A stretch of DNA of 57,526 nucleotides from DASQFU01 sp035632955 (GTDB lineage: Bacteria > Eisenbacteria > RBG-16-71-46). Location of the stretch: contig DASQFU010000027.1 in NCBI GenBank assembly GCA_035632955.1, positions 1 to 57,526 of the forward strand, given 5' to 3'. This document shows, one piece after another, positions 52,310 to 57,526 of the stretch; the first letter of the stretch is position 1; the number at the start of each line of letters is the position of its first letter. Below the pieces are notes generated by a model. That model saw only the letters and a list, made by a program, of their open reading frames with translations. It had not been told where the DNA came from and did not search any database. The position numbers were made by a program, and so were the translations under genes.

Positions 52310-53755
52310 GTGAGCGAGACGCAGGATCCCAAGCACTTCGTCGAAGAGCTGACCGACCAGACCGACGATTTCTCGCGCTGGTACACGGAAGTCATCCGCA
52401 AGGCGCAGCTCGCCGACTACGCGCCGGTGCGCGGCTGCATGGTGATCCGTCCCTACGGCTACGGCCTGTGGGAGAACATGCAGCGGTTGCTCGACGACCG
52501 GATCAAGGCGACCGGACACCAGAACGCGTACTTCCCACTCCTGATCCCGGAATCGCTGCTGCAGCTCGAGGCCGACCACGTCCAGGGCTTCGCGCCGGAG
52601 TGCGCGTGGGTCACTCATGGCGGGCGGGAGGAGCTCGAGGAGCGCCTGGCGATCCGTCCGACCAGCGAGGCGATCATCGGCCGAATGTATTCGCGCTGGA
52701 TCGAGTCGTACCGGGACCTGCCGGTCCTCATCAACCAGTGGGCGAACGTAATGCGCTGGGAGAAAGTGACCCGGCTGTTCCTGCGCACGACGGAGTTCCT
52801 TTGGCAGGAGGGTCACACCGCGCACGCGACCGCCACCGAGTGCCGTGACGAAGTGCTGCGCATGCTCGAGGTCTACCGCGACTTCGTCGAGACCGAGCTG
52901 GCGATCCCGGTCTACGCCGGGCGGAAGACCGACGCCGAGAAGTTCGCGGGCGCCGAGCAGACGTACACGATCGAGGCGCTGATGCGCGACGGCAAGGCAT
53001 TGCAAGCCGGGACCTCGCACGACCTCGGGCAGCATTTCGCGAAGGTGTTCGACATCACGTTCCAGGACGAGCAGGGCAAGCGCCAGCACGTCTACCAGAC
53101 CTCGTGGGGCGTCTCGACGCGCTTGATCGGCGCCGTGATCATGACGCACGGCGACGACCAGGGTCTCAAGCTGCCGCCGAACGTCGCCCCGATCCAGGCC
53201 GTGATCGTGCCGATCTGGCGCAAGGACGAGGAGCGCGCCGCGGTGACCGCATTCGTGGCGCGCGTGGTCGAGGCGCTGCGCGGCCGCGTGCGGCTCTGGG
53301 TCGACGACCGCGACCAGTACACGCCGGGCTGGAAGTACAACGAGCACGAGCTGCGCGGCGTGCCGGTGCGGCTCGAGGTCGGCCCCAAGGACGTCGCCAA
53401 GGGTGCGGTGATGAGCGTGCGGCGCGACAACCGAGCCAAGGAATCGATCGCGCTCGAGGCACTCCCGGAACGGCTGCCGCTCCTGTTGCGGGAGATCCAG
53501 TCCGCGCTGTTCCAGGCCGCGCTCGAGTTCCGCAGCGCAAACACGACGACCGCGGCGACGCTCGACGAGCTGGTCGAGCACTTCCGCGAGCGGCGCGGCT
53601 TCGTCGCCGTGCCCTGGGACGGAAGCGCGGCATTCGAAGCCGAGGTCAAGGAGCGCGCCGGTGCCACACTCCGCTGCATCCCGCTCGATCAGTCGTCGTG
53701 GAGCGGGCTCGCGACCCCGGAACGCCCGGTCGCGCTGTTCGCCCGTGCCTACTGA
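52310..53755 (+). CDS. proS: Prolyl-tRNA synthetase, archaeal/eukaryotic type (ProS type 3)
   Basis: Charges tRNA-Pro. It has 481 residues. FSRWYTEVIRKAQLADYAPVRG at the N-terminus, RPTSEAIIGRMYSRWI, LINQWANVMRWEK, TTEFLWQEGHTAHA and GTSHDLGQHFAK fit the shorter type without the bacterial INS editing domain. A C-terminal extension domain ends in Tyr (FARAY). This type occurs in a scattered set of bacteria. Start GTG 52310, with GGGAGAG upstream and a promoter 36 nt before it. Confidence 0.95.
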   Translation: MSETQDPKHFVEELTDQTDDFSRWYTEVIRKAQLADYAPVRGCMVIRPYGYGLWENMQRLLDDRIKATGHQNAYFPLLIPESLLQLEADHVQGFAPECAWVTHGGREELEERLAIRPTSEAIIGRMYSRWIESYRDLPVLINQWANVMRWEKVTRLFLRTTEFLWQEGHTAHATATECRDEVLRMLEVYRDFVETELAIPVYAGRKTDAEKFAGAEQTYTIEALMRDGKALQAGTSHDLGQHFAKVFDITFQDEQGKRQHVYQTSWGVSTRLIGAVIMTHGDDQGLKLPPNVAPIQAVIVPIWRKDEERAAVTAFVARVVEALRGRVRLWVDDRDQYTPGWKYNEHELRGVPVRLEVGPKDVAKGAVMSVRRDNRAKESIALEALPERLPLLLREIQSALFQAALEFRSANTTTAATLDELVEHFRERRGFVAVPWDGSAAFEAEVKERAGATLRCIPLDQSSWSGLATPERPVALFARAY

Positions 53756-53773
53756 CGGCGGTGCTTGGCGGCC

Positions 53774-54787
53774 GTGACCGACGCGCGCCGCCTGCTGATC
53801 CGGCTACCCAACTGGCTCGGTGACGCGCTCATGGCGCGCCCGCTCCTCCACGCGCTGCGGGCGTCGCTGCCGGCAGCCGAGATCCGCGCGGTCGGCCGCC
53901 CGCTCGGTCGCGTGCTCGAACGCGAGCGGCTGTGGGACCACTGGACCCCGCTCCAGCACCTCGACGACGCGAGGAAGCGAGTGCTCGACGAAGACGCGAG
54001 GAAGCGAGCGCCTTGCAACAACCGCTTCGACGCGGCGCTGATCCTCCCGCCGTCCTTCTCGAGCGCGTGGCGGCTGCCGCGCCGGCGGATCCCGCGCCGC
54101 ATCGGCTTCGCGGCCGACGGGCGCTCCTGGCTGCTCACCGACGCCGTGCACCGCCCGGCACCTGGCGAGAAGCACCTGAGCGAGGAATATCTCGATCTCG
54201 GCGCGCGGCTCGGCGTGCGCTCGGCGCCGCTGCCGGTGCTGCGGCCGAGCGAGGACGAGCTCGCGGAGGCGCGGGCACGGCTGCGGCGCCTCGAGGTCGG
54301 CGACCGGCCCTTCGTCGTGCTCGGCCCGGGCGCCGCCTACGGCCCGGCCAAGCGCTGGCCGTTCGAGCGCTTCGTCGCGCTCGCGCGGGGCTTCACCGCG
54401 CGTGGGTTCGCCGCGCTGATCGCGGGCGCCGCCGAGGACTGTGCGATCACGGTGCCGATGGCCACCGCGATCGGGGAGGGCGCCCACTCGATCGCGGGCC
54501 AGACCTCGATTGCCGAACAGCTCGCGCTGTGCACGATCGCTCGCGTGACCGTGAGCAACGACTCGGGCCTCGCGCATCTCGCCGCAGCCAGCGGAGCGCC
54601 GACGGTCGCGATCTTCGGCTCGACCAGCAGCGCGTGGACGGCACCTCGCGGCCCGCGCGTGCGCATCGTCCAGCATCCGCCGGTGTGCTCGCCGTGCTTC
54701 CAGCGCACGTGCGCGATCGGTTACCGCTGCCTGATGAACGTCGACGTTGGCGAGGTGGCGCACGTATGCGAGGTGCTCACGGCGTGA
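53774..54787 (+). CDS. waaF: GT9-family ADP-heptose:LPS heptosyltransferase (WaaF-like)
   Basis: 337 residues. LLIRLPNWLGDALMARPLLHALR at the N-terminus is characteristic of heptosyltransferase II. VVLGPGAAYGPAKRWPFERF, VSNDSGLAHLAAASGAPTVAIFGST and the Cys-rich CSPCFQRTCAIGYRC end complete the fold. A near-perfect tandem repeat at 53960-54010 (24- and 27-nt units) encodes DDARKR then DEDARKR, an insertion near residue 70 that the family does not need. GTG 53774 was preferred to TTG 53765. The next gene encodes a heptose-phosphate phosphatase, which supports a heptose role. Confidence 0.87.
   Translation: MTDARRLLIRLPNWLGDALMARPLLHALRASLPAAEIRAVGRPLGRVLERERLWDHWTPLQHLDDARKRVLDEDARKRAPCNNRFDAALILPPSFSSAWRLPRRRIPRRIGFAADGRSWLLTDAVHRPAPGEKHLSEEYLDLGARLGVRSAPLPVLRPSEDELAEARARLRRLEVGDRPFVVLGPGAAYGPAKRWPFERFVALARGFTARGFAALIAGAAEDCAITVPMATAIGEGAHSIAGQTSIAEQLALCTIARVTVSNDSGLAHLAAASGAPTVAIFGSTSSAWTAPRGPRVRIVQHPPVCSPCFQRTCAIGYRCLMNVDVGEVAHVCEVLTA
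53960..54010 (+). repeat. Short in-frame tandem duplication within the waaF-like gene
   Basis: CTCGACGACGCGAGGAAGCG followed by AGTG, then CTCGACGAAGACGCGAGGAA and so on: two units of 24 and 27 nt sharing GACGCGAGGAAGCGAG. It keeps the frame. Confidence 0.8.
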
Positions 54788-55848
54788 GAGTGCTGGTTCA
54801 CGGGCTCTCGTTCGGCGGCACCCGGGACCGCATCGCTCCGGCGGCGGTCGGGCTCGCGCTGCGCGGACATCGCGTCGACTGGTGGGGAGGAGCGCCGCCC
54901 GGTGACATGCCGGGAACGCTCGAGCTCGTTCACAACGTCGGCGAGCTGTTGCGGCGCAAGGCGGACGTCGTGGTCGGCGGGCCGGCGCACGCGTTCGCGA
55001 CCGTCGCTTCTGGCTGGCTGGTCGGAGCCCGTACGGTCGTTTTGGCGTTGGATCGCGCCAGCGTCGCGACATGGAGTCCGGTCGATCGCTGGGCGTGGCA
55101 GACGATCCACGCCGCGGGACTGATCGATGAGGCGGAAGTCGAAGCATGGCGGCGCGACCCGATGGGGCTCCAGCGCGATCGGCTCGCGCTGTGGTCGCCC
55201 GAGGGCAGTGCCGAGACGCCGGAAGCGGGGCATGCCGACACCGAGATGCTCGAGCGCGCGTGCGAGCGGGCGCTGGCGCGCCAGCGCGGCCACGGGTTGC
55301 GCTCCGCCGTGTTCGTGGACCGCGACGGCACCCTGGTCCGCGAGGTCGGCTACCTCGCCGATCCGGCGGACATCGAGCTGCTGCCGGGAGCCGCGGGCGC
55401 GTTGCGCCGGCTGCAAGCTTCGGGAGCGGCGGTGGTCGTGGTGTCGAACCAATCCGGAGTCGGCCGCGGCCTGTTTCCGCTCGCGCGCGTCCATCAGGCG
55501 ATGGGGCGGCTACGAGAGCTGCTGCGGGCCGCGGGCGTGGAGCTCGACGCGATCTACTTCTGCCCGCATCGTCCCGACGCGGGCTGCCCGTGCCGGAAGC
55601 CGAGCCCGGGACTGCTCGAGCGCGCGGCGGACGACCTGCAGCTCTCGCTCCGCGGCTCGGTCATGATCGGCGACAAGCTGCTGGACGCCGCGACAGCGCA
55701 TCACGCCGGAGCGACCGGGGTGCTGGTCCGCACCGGCTACGGCAGAGACGAGGAGCAACGGATCGGCGCCGGGGAGTTTTCGAACCGGCCGGACGCGGTG
55801 TGCGACGATCTCGCGGCCGCCGCTGCGTGGTGGCTCGACCAGGCCTAG
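54784..55848 (+). CDS. GmhB-type heptose bisphosphate phosphatase fused to an unrecognised N-terminal domain
   Basis: 354 residues. Residues about 178-354 are a HAD phosphatase of the GmhB type: FVDRDGTLVREVGYL with the nucleophile Asp, VVSNQSGVGRG, the zinc loop CPHRPDAGCPCRKP, and IGDKLLDAATA. It would dephosphorylate heptose 1,7-bisphosphate on the way to ADP-heptose. Residues about 1-170 are not part of GmhB. They start VRVLVHGLSFGGTRDRIAP and have a Rossmann-like pattern (HRVDWWGG, ADVVVGGPAHAFATVAS), like half of a GT-B glycosyltransferase with no donor-binding half. GTG 54784 overlaps the waaF stop. The stop lies in a CTAG shared with the convergent gene. Confidence 0.82.
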   Translation: MRVLVHGLSFGGTRDRIAPAAVGLALRGHRVDWWGGAPPGDMPGTLELVHNVGELLRRKADVVVGGPAHAFATVASGWLVGARTVVLALDRASVATWSPVDRWAWQTIHAAGLIDEAEVEAWRRDPMGLQRDRLALWSPEGSAETPEAGHADTEMLERACERALARQRGHGLRSAVFVDRDGTLVREVGYLADPADIELLPGAAGALRRLQASGAAVVVVSNQSGVGRGLFPLARVHQAMGRLRELLRAAGVELDAIYFCPHRPDAGCPCRKPSPGLLERAADDLQLSLRGSVMIGDKLLDAATAHHAGATGVLVRTGYGRDEEQRIGAGEFSNRPDAVCDDLAAAAAWWLDQA

Positions 55849-56933
55849 CGGCGGACGACGCGCAGCTCGAGCCGGTAGTCCTCGCCGGCTCCCAGTCGCT
55901 GATAGCGATAGGCGTAGCCCGGCGGGCTCAGCTGCCGGACCGAGAGCCAGTCGTCCTCGACCAGCCGCTGCAGTTGATCCGGATAGACACCGCGCTCGCG
56001 CTTGAAGAGATCCAGTGCGAGGCGCACGTCGCGGACCTGAGTCGCCATGAACACGTCGTTCTCGCCGGCGGCCGGCACGCTGGCCGGGCCGATCCAGCGC
56101 GCGCCGAACTGAAGCCCGACCACCAACGCGACGAACAGGCCGAGCGCGACCAGCTCGTTGCCGATCCGCAGCGGCTGGCGCTTCGGGCGCGTGGGGCGCA
56201 CGGTCTTCGGAACCTCGATCCCGGGATCGCGCCGGCCGACGTTCTCGATCCATTTGGACTCGAGCATCCGGTTCAACGCCTCGTAGGCCTCGTACTCCGA
56301 CAACGGCGCCGCGTCGACCACCTCGCCGACCGTGTGGTGGCCGTCGATGATCCCGAACAGCTCCTTCTCTTCCTCCGACAGCGGCTCGTCGGCGTCCGGC
56401 AGGTCGCGGACGCCGAGCAACTCGTAGGGATCCTTGAAGCGCGCGACAAAACACTTCTGCTCGTCCACGCGGCGCGCGCCCTCGATCAGCACGCCTTCGG
56501 TGTTGAGGCGCACGAGCGGCGCGCCGCTCCAGCGGTTCTTGGGATCGAAGCGGTAGGTGCCGCTCTCCCAGCGCACGAGGCGCATGAGATCGTCCAGGAT
56601 CTGCCGTTCGACGTAGCCCTTGAGCTCTTCGGTTTCGAGATAGCGGCCGTTGAGCAGCAGGTCCTCGAGATCGCGTGCCGATTCCCGATGGATCGCCTGG
56701 ATGCCACGAATCTGCTCGTCCGAGAGGCGATGGACTTTGCGCAGGAACTTGAGCAACGGGTCGTCCGACTTGAGTCCCGGCTCGCGCGTCGAGACGATGC
56801 GGCCTTCGTGGATGTAGACCAGGGAGCGCTCGGTGTTCCACTCCAGCATCAGGCACCCGGTCTTGCGCTGGGTGCCGAGGAGCTGGAGGATCTCGTTGAC
56901 CGAGAAGTCGCGGAGGCTGCCTTGCAGTGCCAT
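55845..56933 (-). CDS. DUF4388 protein with membrane helix and pseudopilin-like periplasmic tail
   Basis: 362 residues. The N-terminal DUF4388 (PATAN-like) domain is at about 1-150 (GSLRDFSVNEILQLLGTQRKTG, VYIHEGRIVS, RQILDDLMRLVRWESGTYRFD). A second, winged-helix-like region covers about 170-235 (FGIIDGHHTVGEVVDAAPL). One membrane helix lies near 252-272 (LVALGLFVALVVGLQFGA). The last about 80 residues resemble the C-terminal part of type II secretion pseudopilins (VRLALDLFKRERGVYPDQLQ, PGYAYRYQ). The layout suggests a transmembrane link between a gliding- or c-di-GMP-type regulator domain and an envelope assembly; this is inference. ATG at 56933. It is 9 nt downstream of the gene to its right. 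Confidence 0.75.
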   Translation of the reverse strand: MALQGSLRDFSVNEILQLLGTQRKTGCLMLEWNTERSLVYIHEGRIVSTREPGLKSDDPLLKFLRKVHRLSDEQIRGIQAIHRESARDLEDLLLNGRYLETEELKGYVERQILDDLMRLVRWESGTYRFDPKNRWSGAPLVRLNTEGVLIEGARRVDEQKCFVARFKDPYELLGVRDLPDADEPLSEEEKELFGIIDGHHTVGEVVDAAPLSEYEAYEALNRMLESKWIENVGRRDPGIEVPKTVRPTRPKRQPLRIGNELVALGLFVALVVGLQFGARWIGPASVPAAGENDVFMATQVRDVRLALDLFKRERGVYPDQLQRLVEDDWLSVRQLSPPGYAYRYQRLGAGEDYRLELRVVRR

Positions 56934-56942
56934 CGGCGGTTC

Positions 56943-57526
56943 CTACGCGGCCTTGGCCGTCATGCGGGAGATCGGGGCGACGCGTGAGCGCACCGGCGAC
57001 GTATCAAGAACCGGGGCGCGTGCGAGGCGTGAGAAGTAGCCCATCAACGAAAACGCGAAGATCGCGACCCAGGGCAACACCGCCAGAACGTTGGAAGGTT
57101 TCGTCTCCATGAAGCCGAGACGCGGCTCGAACGCGAACGGCGCCCCGAGACCGAGCGCGTGCACGACCAGTGCCGCGGCGCTCACCAGCAGCGCCAGCGG
57201 GCCGAACACGCGACGCAGCGCCAGCAGGCCGTAGCCGGGGAGCAGCGTCGCGAGCGCGGTCCGCACCAGGCGCTGCCGGCGCTCGACACGGCGCCGGTGC
57301 TGATGGAGCAGGATGCGCCCGAACTCCGGATTCTGCGCCCGCGCGGCCGCCCGAGCGCACGCCGGACACAGCGCCACCTCGCGCTGGCGCTCCGAGCAGC
57401 GGCGGCAGACGGGGTCGCCGCAGTTGGAGCAATTGCGAAGCGGCAGGGAGCGCTGCCACCACGAGCCGATGGCGGCGCTCAGCAGCCCGAGCAGCAGGGC
57501 GGCGAGGCCGATCGCGAGGCCGGAGG
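56943..57526 (-). CDS. Zinc-ribbon membrane protein, 5' end outside window
   Basis: The frame is open to the right window edge (about 193 codons visible). Reading from the edge: a hydrophobic segment (LAALLLGLLSAAIG), then a double zinc ribbon (CSNCGDPVCRRC, then CPAC), a basic linker RRRVERRQR, and two to three hydrophobic segments (ALATLLPGYGLLALRRVFGPLALL, VLAVLPWVAIFAFSLMGYF in parts). It ends in a basic tail. Function unknown. Similar proteins in delta-type and FCB bacteria carry TPR repeats before the ribbon; those would lie outside the window. It is probably cotranscribed with the DUF4388 gene. Confidence 0.7.
   Translation of the reverse strand, partial: SGLAIGLAALLLGLLSAAIGSWWQRSLPLRNCSNCGDPVCRRCSERQREVALCPACARAAARAQNPEFGRILLHQHRRRVERRQRLVRTALATLLPGYGLLALRRVFGPLALLVSAAALVVHALGLGAPFAFEPRLGFMETKPSNVLAVLPWVAIFAFSLMGYFSRLARAPVLDTSPVRSRVAPISRMTAKAA

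Overview
The window is a GC-rich, gene-dense chromosomal segment from a diderm (LPS-producing) bacterium. It carries no rRNA, tRNA, CRISPR array, phage gene or transposase that I can see. The gene set points to an uncultured FCB-type lineage, and Candidatus Eisenbacteria or a relative is my best guess. Reasons: a fused LpxC-FabZ, BamA/Skp/Lol envelope genes, a C25-peptidase-like secreted protein ending in a FlgD/T9SS-like domain, a DUF4388 protein, a Minf_1886-family protein, and an McsA-McsB-ClpC module in a Gram-negative setting. This placement is inference from gene content, not from a phylogeny.

Layout. 1-9.1 kb: the 3' part of argS, a PfkB-family kinase, a conserved hypothetical gene that probably starts at CTG, an HD-GYP membrane protein, purM, a sigma-54 activator without a sensor domain, a Gfo/Idh/MocA oxidoreductase, and lnt. 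9.1-19.3 kb: a tightly coupled run asd-ecfT-truA-htrA-purB-purL-purQ-(purS-like)-purF. Seven of its eight junctions are 4-nt stop/start overlaps and ecfT/truA abut directly. A good -35/-10 pair precedes asd. 19.4-39.9 kb: a 17-gene run behind one promoter, lysS-lolC-lolD-mcsA-mcsB-clpC-bamA-skp-lpxD-lpxC/fabZ-lpxA-gnnA-like-lpxB-lpxJ-like-kdtA-lpxK-nadB. It joins lipoprotein export, arginine-phosphorylation proteolysis, outer-membrane protein assembly and most of the lipid A-Kdo pathway. 39.9-43.5 kb: a Minf_1886 protein, an MsbA-like exporter and a GT9 (heptosyltransferase-type) enzyme.

43.4-52.1 kb is the accessory and most rearranged part. A lipoprotein gene occurs twice: a decayed copy and an intact copy, each preceded by the 3' tail of the GT9 gene. 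Between them lies a C25-like protein that appears to have lost its catalytic His and Cys. Next, on the minus strand, is a 1570-residue CheB-CheR-PAS-histidine kinase-receiver hybrid. Just 5' of it is a frameshifted second copy of its own receiver domain, so the locus is bounded by direct repeats of about 384 bp.

52.2-57.5 kb returns to core functions: an archaeal/eukaryotic-type proS, a WaaF-like heptosyltransferase, and a GmhB phosphatase fused to an unrecognised N-terminal domain. Convergent to these, on the minus strand, are a DUF4388 protein with a pseudopilin-like C-terminus and a zinc-ribbon membrane protein cut by the window edge.

The least described items are the double-PurS-like protein that may complete the FGAM synthase, the inactive C25 homologue within a duplication, the duplicated receiver domain, the GnnA-like enzyme without a visible GnnB, and the two unusual fusions near the right end.
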